From positions 1-48,566 of the forward strand of contig QXYM01000055.1 of the NCBI GenBank assembly GCA_009886945.1: a stretch of 48,566 nucleotides of DNA, in the 5' to 3' direction. The notes beneath the pieces were generated by a model. That model was not told the origin of the DNA and did no database searches. It saw only the letters and a program-made list of their open reading frames with translations. The translations under genes and the position numbers were made by a program. This DNA comes from Litorivicinus sp. (GTDB lineage: Bacteria; Pseudomonadota; Gammaproteobacteria; Pseudomonadales; Litorivicinaceae). Shown here one piece after another: positions 32,255 to 41,779 of the stretch; positions within the stretch are counted from its first letter, which is position 1; every line of letters starts with the position of its first letter.

Positions 32255-33118
32255 CTACACCATCAGAAGGGCAGCAAGTTGCTTCCGACCTGCGCGCGCA
32301 CGCGGGTCTTCGTTCCCCAAGCGATCAAAAATCTGGATCAATAACAATCGGGCAGCATCTTCGTTGTACGTCCGGTCAGTCCGCACGATGACCAGCAAAT
32401 GATCAATCGCCGCTTCAACTTCATCTGACACCATCAGGTGAGCTGCCAAGAAATAACGCGCCTCACTGTCTTGTTCATTGCCAGCAACGCGCGACTCGCA
32501 AGTCGCACGATCAGGAGCACCCGTCAAAAGATCCTGAAAGGCTTTGCCGGCCAAGATGGATTTGGCACGCGGGTCCATTTTTTCCACATCGGGTAGCCGC
32601 TCAATGATGGCCTCAGCACTCTCAAGATCGCCTTTCTTCAACAGCGCCTGCGCCATATCCAGGTACACATCATAGTTCTCCGGATCATCGGCGGTGATCA
32701 ACTGATACAACGCGATCGCTTCGTCATACTGACCCATCTCAACCAACTCAGCCGCACGCTCTAGGGGTGAGGCTTCGACCCGCTCGACATGCTTATCCAA
32801 CATCGCTCGGATTTCGCCTTCTGGGAGCGCACCCATGAAATGGTCTGCTGGTTGGCCGTTTTTAAACAACACCACAGTCGGAAGTGAGCGGACACCCATC
32901 CCGGCAACCAGCATCTGCTCGGCGTCAGAATCAACCTTGGCCAGAATAAAGGCTCCCGAATATTCATCGGCTAATCGCTCAAGAATGGGACCTAAACTCT
33001 TACATGGGCCACACCATTCCGCATAAAAATCGACTAATACAGGGGTTTCCTGTGATTTTTGGATAACGTCTGCTTCAAACGTTTCAGACGTGACTTGGAT
33101 TGAATAAGCGTTGGACAT
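32255..33118 (-). CDS. cnoX: Thioredoxin-like co-chaperone CnoX (YbbN) with TPR-like C-terminus
   Basis: VLVDFYAEWCGPCKSLGPILERLADEY; C-terminal TPR region AELVEMGQYDEAIALYQL; ATG 33118. Confidence 0.88.
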   Translation of the reverse strand: MSNAYSIQVTSETFEADVIQKSQETPVLVDFYAEWCGPCKSLGPILERLADEYSGAFILAKVDSDAEQMLVAGMGVRSLPTVVLFKNGQPADHFMGALPEGEIRAMLDKHVERVEASPLERAAELVEMGQYDEAIALYQLITADDPENYDVYLDMAQALLKKGDLESAEAIIERLPDVEKMDPRAKSILAGKAFQDLLTGAPDRATCESRVAGNEQDSEARYFLAAHLMVSDEVEAAIDHLLVIVRTDRTYNEDAARLLLIQIFDRLGNEDPRARAGRKQLAALLMV

Positions 33119-33188
33119 AACAACCTGTGAGTTTCGTAAATTTGCGACGGAGTATACCCTGTCGTGAGCTTTTGAAGTGAGACCCCAC

Positions 33189-33608
33189 ATGCAATTGAGT
33201 GATAGACAACAAGAAATTATTGATGAGTTCCAGTTTTTTGATTCCTGGATGGATAAATACCAATATTTGATCGACCTCGGAAAAGAACTCGAGCCCCTGA
33301 CCGATTCAGAAAAAAACGAAGGAAACCTGGTTCGAGGATGCCAGTCACAAGTCTGGATGGTCGTCGATGGTGATGCCAATCACGTGAATATTCGTGCAAA
33401 TTCCGATGCAGCCATTGTTTCAGGACTCATCGCTCTGGTCGTCAGACTCTACTCAGATGCATCCGCAACAGAGATCGTCACAACAGAGCCAGAATTTGTG
33501 GAAGCGATTGGTTTATCTCAACATTTATCTCCCACCCGAGCAAATGGACTGGCTTCGATGTTGCAGCGTTTAAAAGCTGAGGCCGCGAATTTAATCGCCA
33601 AAGCCTAA
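33189..33608 (+). CDS. sufE: SufE cysteine desulfurase sulfur acceptor
   Basis: WMDKYQYLIDLGKELEPL...NLVRGCQSQVWMV. Confidence 0.94.
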   Translation: MQLSDRQQEIIDEFQFFDSWMDKYQYLIDLGKELEPLTDSEKNEGNLVRGCQSQVWMVVDGDANHVNIRANSDAAIVSGLIALVVRLYSDASATEIVTTEPEFVEAIGLSQHLSPTRANGLASMLQRLKAEAANLIAKA

Positions 33609-33615
33609 TTCGCTC

Positions 33616-33646
33616 TTGATATAGGACCTATTCAGTCCTATATAAT
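33616..33646 (+). promoter_or_regulatory. Putative suf promoter/operator with palindrome ATATAGGAC-N7-GTCCTATAT
   Basis: Perfect 9-bp arms 33619-33627 and 33635-33643; flanked by TTGATA (33616) and TATAAT (33641), directly upstream of the Rrf2 gene. Confidence 0.75.
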
Positions 33647-33677
33647 TCGCATCCGGAAATGAATACGTGGTGTGCGA

Positions 33678-34130
33678 ATGGTTCGTCTGTCAAAACTGAC
33701 TGATTACGCGTCTGTGATCTTGGCCCAGATGGCCAGGCAACCTGACGTCTTGTGGTCAGCGGGACAGCTCTCCGAAGACTCCTCAGTCCCGAAGCCGACC
33801 TGCATTAAGTTACTGAAACTTCTCGTCAAGGGCGGCGTCCTGAATTCAACTCAGGGTGCTCGAGGCGGGTATAGCCTCGCGCGACCACCTTCACAAATTC
33901 CGGTGAAAACCATTATCGAGGCCATCGAAGGACCGACGGCTATCACGGAGTGCGGTACAGACGAAACGCTGTGTCGACTCACCGACCACTGTTCAGTGAT
34001 GTCACGGTGGCGGGAATTAGGTGATCAGGTCGATCACATTCTGACGAAAACAACGTTAGAGGACCTGATTAGCCCACATACGCTCTATGCGCGATCAGAT
34101 CGTCGGATAGAAACTTTGGAGGTGCATTGA
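33678..34130 (+). CDS. Rrf2-family SUF system regulator
   Basis: [19 protein letters not shown] w[17 protein letters not shown] Cys cluster; precedes sufB. Confidence 0.93.
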   Translation: MVRLSKLTDYASVILAQMARQPDVLWSAGQLSEDSSVPKPTCIKLLKLLVKGGVLNSTQGARGGYSLARPPSQIPVKTIIEAIEGPTAITECGTDETLCRLTDHCSVMSRWRELGDQVDHILTKTTLEDLISPHTLYARSDRRIETLEVH

Positions 34131-35572
34131 TGAGTCAACAAGAAATCGATCAGTTAGTCGACCAAGACTATAAATATGGGTTCGTAACTGACATCGAGTC
34201 CGATACCCTGCCGCCTGGCCTCAATGAGGACGTGATTCGAGAAATTTCGACACGGAAAGGAGAGCCTGAGTGGCTTCTGGAATGGCGATTGGAAGCCTAT
34301 GCGAAATGGTTGAAGATGACCCCACCTGACTGGGCCCATGTTGACTATCCACCGATCGATTTTCAGTCCATCAGTTATTTCTCTGCACCCAAAAAGCAAG
34401 GAGACGGACCGCAAAGCCTGGATGAGGTCGATCCTGCGTTAATCGAGACCTACAACAAGCTCGGCATTCCACTTGAGGAGCAGAAAATGCTCGCAGGCGT
34501 CGCGGTCGATGCTGTGTTTGACTCGGTGAGTGTGGTGACCACCTTCAAAGAGAAATTACATGAAGCCGGCGTGGTTTTTTGTCCATTATCTGAAGCTGTG
34601 CACTCACATCCCGAGCTTGTGAAAAAGTTCTTAGGTGCAGTGGTACCTCAAAATGACAATTACTACGCCGCACTCAATTCAGCCGTGTTTTCAGACGGCT
34701 CATTTGTCTACATTCCAAAGGGCGTTCGTTGCCCGATGGAGCTGTCCACTTATTTCCGGATCAATCAGCAAAACACCGGTCAGTTTGAGCGGACATTGAT
34801 TGTGGCCGAAGAAGGCTCTTATGTATCCTACCTCGAGGGTTGTACGGCACCTCAGCGAGACGAGAACCAACTGCATGCGGCAGTCGTAGAGCTCGTTGCT
34901 GAAACCGATGCTGAGATCAAGTACTCCACCGTTCAAAACTGGTTCGCTGGTGATGATGAAGGGAAAGGCGGGATCTATAACTTCGTCACCAAGCGTGGTG
35001 AATGCCGCGGTGACCGCTCAAAAATCAGCTGGACCCAACTCGAAACTGGATCTTCAATCACATGGAAATATCCAAGTTGTGTCTTGATCGGCGCGGATTC
35101 TGTGGGTGAATTTTATTCTGTTGCTGTTGCTGGCAAAAAACAGCAGGCTGATACCGGCACCAAGATGATTCACATCGGCCCACGCACACGCTCGACCATT
35201 ATTTCAAAAGGGATCTCAACCGCACGGGGCCAAAATGCCTATCGTGGCCTGGTCAAAGTGCTACCCGGCGCCGTCGATGCCAGAAACTTTACCCAATGCG
35301 ACTCCTTATTAATCGGTGATCAATGCGGCGCGCACACCTTTCCATACGTCGAAGCTGAGGAGCCAAGCGCACAACTTGAGCATGAAGCAACGACGTCAAA
35401 GGTGAGTGACGATCAGTTGTTTTATTTAAGAACGCGAGGCATGACCGAAGAGGATGCACTCAACATGGTGGTCAATGGCTTCTGCAAAGAAGTCTTCCAG
35501 AAACTTCCGATGGAGTTTGCGGTGGAAGCCGAAGCACTCCTAGGCATCACACTTGAAGGAGCAGTTGGCTAA
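34130..35572 (+). CDS. sufB: Fe-S cluster assembly protein SufB
   Basis: [72 protein letters not shown]. Confidence 0.97.
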   Translation: MSQQEIDQLVDQDYKYGFVTDIESDTLPPGLNEDVIREISTRKGEPEWLLEWRLEAYAKWLKMTPPDWAHVDYPPIDFQSISYFSAPKKQGDGPQSLDEVDPALIETYNKLGIPLEEQKMLAGVAVDAVFDSVSVVTTFKEKLHEAGVVFCPLSEAVHSHPELVKKFLGAVVPQNDNYYAALNSAVFSDGSFVYIPKGVRCPMELSTYFRINQQNTGQFERTLIVAEEGSYVSYLEGCTAPQRDENQLHAAVVELVAETDAEIKYSTVQNWFAGDDEGKGGIYNFVTKRGECRGDRSKISWTQLETGSSITWKYPSCVLIGADSVGEFYSVAVAGKKQQADTGTKMIHIGPRTRSTIISKGISTARGQNAYRGLVKVLPGAVDARNFTQCDSLLIGDQCGAHTFPYVEAEEPSAQLEHEATTSKVSDDQLFYLRTRGMTEEDALNMVVNGFCKEVFQKLPMEFAVEAEALLGITLEGAVG

Positions 35573-36315
35573 TGCTGTCTATTCGAAATTTACACGCACG
35601 GGTTGGCGATAAGCCGATCCTCAAAGGAATCAACCTCGAGATCAAGACTGGTGAGATCCATGCCATCATGGGTCCTAATGGATCCGGCAAGAGTACGCTG
35701 TCTTCAGTGTTAGCCGGCCGTGATGAGTATGAAGTCACCGACGGTGAAGTGATTTATCAGGGCCAAAATCTCTTGGAACTTGAGCCCGAAGAGCGCGCTT
35801 GGGCAGGAGTCTTCTTGTCCTTCCAATATCCGGTCGAAATTCCTGGTGTCAAAAATATTTATCTACTGAAAGCCGCCGTCAACGCGGTTCGTGAACATCG
35901 CGGACAACCTGAACTGAAAGCCGGCGAATTTTTAAAGCTGGTGCGTGAAAAACTCAAAGTTATGCAGATGGATGAAGCATTCCTGCATCGGAACGTGAAC
36001 GAAGGGTTCTCAGGTGGTGAGAAAAAGCGGAATGAAATTTTGCAGATGCAATTACTCGAGCCAACGCTCGCGCTTCTGGATGAGACCGATTCAGGCCTTG
36101 ATGTGGATGCATTACGCATTGTGGGTGAAGGCATCAATCAGATGCGCTCACCGGACCGAAGCGTGTTGTTGGTGACGCACTATCAACGCCTTCTTGATGT
36201 AGTCAAACCAGACTTCGTTCACGTGTTAGCTCAAGGCGAAATCAAACTCTCAGGCGATCATACTCTCGCGCAACGGCTTGAGCGCGAAGGCTATGAAGGG
36301 ATTGAAGCAGCATGA
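35572..36315 (+). CDS. sufC: Fe-S cluster assembly ATPase SufC
   Basis: IMGPNGSGKSTLSSVLAG; NEGFSGGEKKRNEILQM. Confidence 0.97.
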   Translation: MLSIRNLHARVGDKPILKGINLEIKTGEIHAIMGPNGSGKSTLSSVLAGRDEYEVTDGEVIYQGQNLLELEPEERAWAGVFLSFQYPVEIPGVKNIYLLKAAVNAVREHRGQPELKAGEFLKLVREKLKVMQMDEAFLHRNVNEGFSGGEKKRNEILQMQLLEPTLALLDETDSGLDVDALRIVGEGINQMRSPDRSVLLVTHYQRLLDVVKPDFVHVLAQGEIKLSGDHTLAQRLEREGYEGIEAA

Positions 36316-37508
36316 GTGGGTTCAGTGCCTGGTTAGCCGATGCCGAAGATACCCATGCGATCAAAGCGATTGCCGTCGGCCTACCGACCAAACGCGTTGA
36401 ATCGTGGAAGTATGTCCCAACACGAAGTCTGGCTCGCACGACTTGGAAACAAGCCGATCCTCAGGGTGTGGAACAATTCGCACTGACTGCCGGCTCGTTC
36501 GTCAATGTTCCGACGTTGGACGGCCTTTCAGTCACTGAGCCTGACATTCTTCCGGGGGAACAGCGTCGTCTCAACACAATGAGTGAGGCCCATGGTTTTG
36601 CCCTGACCCAAGCCGCGCTCGAACACAGCCGTCTCATCCTGACTGTTGAAAAAACAGCATCGGTCGCACTCAACTTGCACCACATCGCCAATCAAGCCAG
36701 TAGTGCGGGCTTTGCGACTCTGGTCATTCGTATCGAGGCAGGCGCTCAACTCACCTTGATCGAACAGTTTGATCAGGTAACAGTTGATCAAGCAAACCTC
36801 AGTTCGTTGCGGTGTCTCCTCACACTTGACCGTGACGCCAGCGTGACCCATGTTCGCTTTCAAGCGGCCAACTCGAACGCACACGTGTTCACGAACTTGG
36901 ATGTGGAGTGTGGAGAACACTCCAGTTACCGTCTACAGACCATCGAATTTGGATCCAAGCTTGCCAGAAGCGATATTTACGTGGCACTTGCTGGCAAAGA
37001 GGCCCAAGCCTCAGTCAACGGATTAGCGATCACCAACGGCTCTCAATATCACGACACACACCTTGCGATTGATCACGTGGTGGGTGATACCAGAAGTGAG
37101 ATGACGTTCCGTAATATGGTCGATGGGAAAGGCGAAGCCACCTTCAATGGACGCGTGCTGATCCGGAAGGATTCACAGCGCTCTGGGACCGAACAATCCA
37201 TCGCCAACCTTCTGATGTCTGACTCCGCTCGTGTTAACCCGAAGCCGGAACTTGAGATTTACGCAGATGACGTCACAGCGTCACACGGGTGCACGGTAGG
37301 AAGCCTGAATAAAACGGAACTCTTTTACTTAAAGAGCCGGGGCCTCTCGGAAGCAGATGCTCGAGCATTTTTGCAATATGCCTTCGCTGAGAAAATCGTT
37401 GAGGAAATTGAAGATCCTGAGATTCGAGATCTCGTGGAAACACAACTCTTGGGTGAATTGACGCACGGTGAGTTGATCGCCGAACTCAAGGAATCGGTCG
37501 ATGTTTGA
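36312..37508 (+). CDS. sufD: Fe-S cluster assembly protein SufD
   Basis: RVESWKYVPTRSL; SHGCTVGSLNKTELFYLKSRGLSEADARAFL. Confidence 0.95.
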   Translation: MSGFSAWLADAEDTHAIKAIAVGLPTKRVESWKYVPTRSLARTTWKQADPQGVEQFALTAGSFVNVPTLDGLSVTEPDILPGEQRRLNTMSEAHGFALTQAALEHSRLILTVEKTASVALNLHHIANQASSAGFATLVIRIEAGAQLTLIEQFDQVTVDQANLSSLRCLLTLDRDASVTHVRFQAANSNAHVFTNLDVECGEHSSYRLQTIEFGSKLARSDIYVALAGKEAQASVNGLAITNGSQYHDTHLAIDHVVGDTRSEMTFRNMVDGKGEATFNGRVLIRKDSQRSGTEQSIANLLMSDSARVNPKPELEIYADDVTASHGCTVGSLNKTELFYLKSRGLSEADARAFLQYAFAEKIVEEIEDPEIRDLVETQLLGELTHGELIAELKESVDV

Positions 37509-38721
37509 TCTTGCGCGCGTTCGCAGCGACTTCCCGATCCTGGCGCGTGAAGTCCATGGCCAGCCCTTAGTCTACTTTGATAACGCGGCCACTTCGCAAA
37601 AACCAACCAGAGTCATTGAGTCCATCAGTGATTACTATGATCGGTATAACTCCAATGTCCATCGCGGTGTCCACACGTTAAGTGGCGAAGCAACTGACGC
37701 CTATGAAGGCGCCAGAGCCCGAATTGGTCGCTGGTTTGGTGTTGAAGATCCCGGCGAGATCATTCTGCTCCGCGGCGCAACCGAAGCGCTGAACTTAGTT
37801 GCCAATACGCTCGTCGATTCGCTGAAACCGGGTGATGTCATTTTAGTCGGTGAAACCGAGCATCACGCCAATATCGTGCCTTGGCAGCAGCTCGAGGCCC
37901 GTATCGGTGTGCGTGTCATTCCCATCCCTGTGGATCCAAGCGGTGCGTTAAGTCTTGAATCAGCCAAAACCCTCTGTAGCGAGCATCCGGTCGCTGTCAT
38001 TGCCGTTGGACACGTCTCCAACGCCATCGGCGCTTTGAACGATGTGCAAGGATTTGTGACACTGGCTCAAGAAAACGATGCATATTCTGTGATCGATGGC
38101 GCACAAGCTGCGCCGCACATGATGGTGAATGTCAAAGAACTCAATGCAGATTTTTATGCCGTCAGCGCCCATAAGTGCTGTGGCCCAACGGGTATTGGAG
38201 TCCTCTTAGGTCGTCGTGACTTGCTTGAACGCCTACCACCTTGGCAAGGAGGTGGCGACATGATTGATCGCGTCAGCTTCAGCGGGACAACCTACAACGA
38301 GCTGCCTTGGAAATTCGAAGCAGGAACCCCGAATATCGCGGATACGATTGGTTTTGCGACGGCATTGGATTATCTGGAATCGATTGACTTCAAAGGCGCC
38401 GTTGAACACGAGCATCGCGTTCACAGCCACCTGACTGAAGCCATGCTTAGCCGCGACAAAGTCGATGTCCTCGGGCATCCCGATCATTGGGTAAGTGTGT
38501 GCTCGTTTAATGTCAAAGGTGCACATCCCACCGATGTGGGAACATTGCTTGACCAGCTAGGTATCGCCGTACGCACAGGTCATCACTGCGCCATGCCGAC
38601 CATGGAACATTTTGGCTTACCGGGTACAGCGCGGGCGTCAGTTGCTTTTTACAACTCCATCGAAGAAGTTGATCGTTTTCTAGACGCGCTCGATCGTGTC
38701 ATTGGGATGTTGACCGACTGA
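37501..38721 (+). CDS. sufS: Cysteine desulfurase SufS
   Basis: LVYFDNAATSQKPTRVIESISDYY; AVSAHKCCGPTGIGVLLGR; RTGHHCAMPTMEHFG. Confidence 0.97.
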   Translation: MFDLARVRSDFPILAREVHGQPLVYFDNAATSQKPTRVIESISDYYDRYNSNVHRGVHTLSGEATDAYEGARARIGRWFGVEDPGEIILLRGATEALNLVANTLVDSLKPGDVILVGETEHHANIVPWQQLEARIGVRVIPIPVDPSGALSLESAKTLCSEHPVAVIAVGHVSNAIGALNDVQGFVTLAQENDAYSVIDGAQAAPHMMVNVKELNADFYAVSAHKCCGPTGIGVLLGRRDLLERLPPWQGGGDMIDRVSFSGTTYNELPWKFEAGTPNIADTIGFATALDYLESIDFKGAVEHEHRVHSHLTEAMLSRDKVDVLGHPDHWVSVCSFNVKGAHPTDVGTLLDQLGIAVRTGHHCAMPTMEHFGLPGTARASVAFYNSIEEVDRFLDALDRVIGMLTD

Positions 38722-39275
38722 TGATTCCGTTTGCTGAACTGGATAAAGGATCAGAGCTCACCGTTCTCGACAATCTCACCGGAAAGCAAGTTCCACAAGG
38801 AGTCCCCCTCACGCTGGGTATGGGTGAAACCGTGGTTGTCACACAAGCCCTTGGAGACACTCTGACGCTGGATATTGGGGGTCGTCTTGTGCGGATCGAA
38901 ACCGAAGATCTCGCCAAGCTCGGTGTTGCTTCTCCAGGCAAAACAGATAACCCCACAGGCTCTTCGCTTGAGGATCAAATCTGGGACGTTTTGAAACAAA
39001 GCTACGACCCTGAAATCCCTGTCAATATCGTTGAACTCGGTTTAATTTATGATTTGAGGATTTCGACATTAATCGATGGCCGCACACACGTTCGGGTCGA
39101 CATGACACTCACCGCGCCAGGTTGTGGCATGGGACCGATCATGGCACATGACATTAAAACCAAAATCGAAGCCCTCAGAGAGGTCGACCAAGCCGACATT
39201 CAAATGGTGTTTGACCCGCCCTGGGATGCCAGCCGAATGACTGAAGAGGCACGGTTGGAAGCGGGATTATTTTAG
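38721..39275 (+). CDS. sufT: SufT-like DUF59/MIP18 domain protein
   Basis: IWDVLKQSYDPEIPVNIVELGLIYDLRI; LTAPGCGMGPIMAHDIKTKI; FDPPWDASRMTEEARLEAG. Confidence 0.92.
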   Translation: MIPFAELDKGSELTVLDNLTGKQVPQGVPLTLGMGETVVVTQALGDTLTLDIGGRLVRIETEDLAKLGVASPGKTDNPTGSSLEDQIWDVLKQSYDPEIPVNIVELGLIYDLRISTLIDGRTHVRVDMTLTAPGCGMGPIMAHDIKTKIEALREVDQADIQMVFDPPWDASRMTEEARLEAGLF

Positions 39276-39283
39276 GAGAGCCC

Positions 39284-39604
39284 ATGAGCCAATGGATTGA
39301 AATCTCGACAGTGAATGCGCTCGCTGACGGCGCCTATGAACGATTCGAATTTGACGATGTCGATGTTCTTGTCTTTCGTGAAGGCGATCATGTGTATGCC
39401 ATCGAAGATCTCTGCACACATGATGGTGCTGAGCTTTGTGGCGGCCTTTACATTGATGGCGAAATCGAATGCCCGCGACACGGCGCACGATTCTGCGTAA
39501 AAACAGGCCAAGCACTCTCTGCTCCAGCCTATGGGCAAGTCACAACATTCCCGATTCGGATCAGTGAAGACGGAGTCATCGAACTTCAACTCGATGATGC
39601 CTGA
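39284..39604 (+). CDS. Rieske-type [2Fe-2S] ferredoxin-like protein
   Basis: EDLCTHDGAELCGG...IECPRHGARFCVKTG Rieske motifs. Confidence 0.9.
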   Translation: MSQWIEISTVNALADGAYERFEFDDVDVLVFREGDHVYAIEDLCTHDGAELCGGLYIDGEIECPRHGARFCVKTGQALSAPAYGQVTTFPIRISEDGVIELQLDDA

Positions 39605-40617
39605 TGCGGCACTCGTTACCACTATTTGGCGCCATCGCGGCTGTCGCGGCGGTCACCTTCGAGAGTCTTAACGTTCCACTCGGCGCCATGATTGGACCGA
39701 TGCTCATCATTGGGCTGACCGTGCATCTCACCAAAGTCAATCAAGCACCTGGACTGGATGCGCATCATTTCGCGATCCTTTTACTTGGCTTAGCGCTCGG
39801 AAGTCGCGTGACTGCCGATGTCTTTGAGCGAGTGAAACTCTGGCCATTCAGCCTAACAATCCTGATCGTGACCATGGTCATGATTTTGTGGATCGTTGGA
39901 AAACTGAATCAGCGGCTGTTAGCGCTTGATCGGATCAGCGCACATATGGCAGCGGCTCCTGGAAACCTCTCATCAGCCCTAGCTGTCACCGAGCACTATG
40001 GTGGTGCCTTGTCTCAAGTCGCCGTCTACCAAAGCTTACGACTCGCCTTTCTCACGCTCTTAGTTCCGTTTCTCTTTGTGGTTCCCGAGACGCCTCAACC
40101 GATTGTCTTATTCCAACACACAGATTTTATCATCTGGCTGATCGTTCTCAGTGTCTCTTGGGGACTGACCGGCCTCTTAAGAGTCCTCCGTGTCACGACT
40201 CCTGGGCTGATTGTCGGTGTGTTCGTCGGTGCGAGCTTGAATCTACTCGAGCTCGCCACACTGAATACCCCGCCAATGTTCATTGCATTGGCCATGATGC
40301 TCTTTGGTTGGCGTATTGGGGTCGATATTGTCGGACAGGGGGTTCGCACCTTGTTAAAAACCATCCCTCCTGCGGCGATCTCAACACTGGTCGCGATTAC
40401 CATTGCATTGATTGGCGCTTACATCACCCATCGACTTCTTGGGTTCCCATTTCTTGATGCAGCGCTTGGATTCATGCCAGGTGCCTTCCAAGTCATGCCC
40501 GTTGTTGCCTTGGAAGTGGGCGCCGATGGTCTTTATGTCACCACACACCACTTGATTCGAGTCCTCGCGATGGGGATGCTCATTCCTTTCTTTGCCAGCT
40601 ACTGGAGCAGAACTTGA
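39604..40617 (+). CDS. AbrB-family integral membrane protein
   Basis: Two-fold repeated hydrophobic organisation; PLGAMIGPMLIIGL and ALGFMPGAFQVMPVVALEVGAD motifs. Confidence 0.8.
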   Translation: MRHSLPLFGAIAAVAAVTFESLNVPLGAMIGPMLIIGLTVHLTKVNQAPGLDAHHFAILLLGLALGSRVTADVFERVKLWPFSLTILIVTMVMILWIVGKLNQRLLALDRISAHMAAAPGNLSSALAVTEHYGGALSQVAVYQSLRLAFLTLLVPFLFVVPETPQPIVLFQHTDFIIWLIVLSVSWGLTGLLRVLRVTTPGLIVGVFVGASLNLLELATLNTPPMFIALAMMLFGWRIGVDIVGQGVRTLLKTIPPAAISTLVAITIALIGAYITHRLLGFPFLDAALGFMPGAFQVMPVVALEVGADGLYVTTHHLIRVLAMGMLIPFFASYWSRT

Positions 40618-41462
40618 GTTACCTTGACCATTTCAATCAAGCCCACAATGCAGACGTCTCCGGATGGACTCCCTGGTTCCAACACGATGCATTACTTGGC
40701 TATGTTCAAGATTCATTTAAGTTGCGCGGCATCGAATTCGGACTCTGGCGCGAATCGGATCAAGGGCTGATCATCCCGAACGAGCCTGAAGTCGCACTCA
40801 ACCAACTCTTTGCCCGATTTGCCAAGGAAACTTATGAAGATGGGTTACTTTGGAGTTGGGTGGGTGAGCCCTTCCCAGTCAAAGCGTCAGTCACAGACCC
40901 GACACGATTTGTCATGGAACGGACGCTCACCGCTCCACTTGGCTGCCTGACATTCGGGGTGCACTTAAATGGTTATGTCAGAACCCGCAAAGGAATCGAA
41001 CTTTGGGTGGCCAAACGCTCTCAACACAAGCCTACCTTCCCAGGCAAGCTCGACAATATGGTCGGTGGTGGGCAACCGGCGGGGCTGGGGTTATTTGAAA
41101 ACCTTGTGAAGGAATGTTTCGAAGAGGCCGGGATTTCAGAGACCCAAGCCAACCAGGCGATAGCAACCGGTACGATCAGTTATCGGCATACCGACGGCCG
41201 AGGACTCAAGCGCGATATTCTTTATTGTTACGATCTGGAATTACCGGATAGCTTCATGCCGGTCTGCCATGATGGCGAGGTGGAATCGTTTCAGCGTCTT
41301 CCGATTGACGAGGTGTTATCAATCATCGCCAAGAGTGATGCATTCAAATACAACTGTAATCTCGTGATTATCGATTTCGCCATCCGCCATGGCGTCCTCA
41401 CAGGCGACAATACCCCTGAATACGCGATGCTTTGCGAGCGTAGAAATCAGCTGGGAGGTTAA
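40614..41462 (+). CDS. DUF4743/NUDIX hydrolase domain protein
   Basis: PGKLDNMVGGGQPAGLGLFENLVKECFEEAGI NUDIX-like box; TTG start overlapping the upstream stop. Confidence 0.85.
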   Translation: MSYLDHFNQAHNADVSGWTPWFQHDALLGYVQDSFKLRGIEFGLWRESDQGLIIPNEPEVALNQLFARFAKETYEDGLLWSWVGEPFPVKASVTDPTRFVMERTLTAPLGCLTFGVHLNGYVRTRKGIELWVAKRSQHKPTFPGKLDNMVGGGQPAGLGLFENLVKECFEEAGISETQANQAIATGTISYRHTDGRGLKRDILYCYDLELPDSFMPVCHDGEVESFQRLPIDEVLSIIAKSDAFKYNCNLVIIDFAIRHGVLTGDNTPEYAMLCERRNQLGG

Positions 41463-41779
41463 CCAAGCCCTGCCAGTAGTCGCAGATCCATTGGTGTTCT
41501 CAACGAAGGATCTTCAGCATGGCAAGGTTCATGTCCGATCACTTCGTCATACGCGCACTGATGAACAATGCATGCCGTCATCCCACCGGCATCCGCCAGA
41601 GCAATTCCTGCCTGAGTCGATGATTTGAAGACTTGATTATCACCGTCATCTTTTTTGAGCATGGTCTCACCAACATCAGTGATGATTTTAACCAAGTAGA
41701 TAATCCCCTCGAATGCATGGATTTCGAGTGTCGGCATCCGACCTTTGCCGATCAACGCTTTCAGTTCACTTAAGGTCAT
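41459..41779 (-). CDS. Hypothetical protein, DUF6482-like
   Basis: Small ORF sharing one nt with the MerR-B12 gene; LEIHAFEGIIYLVKI ... CAYDEVIGHEPC. Confidence 0.6.
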   Translation of the reverse strand: MTLSELKALIGKGRMPTLEIHAFEGIIYLVKIITDVGETMLKKDDGDNQVFKSSTQAGIALADAGGMTACIVHQCAYDEVIGHEPCHAEDPSLRTPMDLRLLAGLG

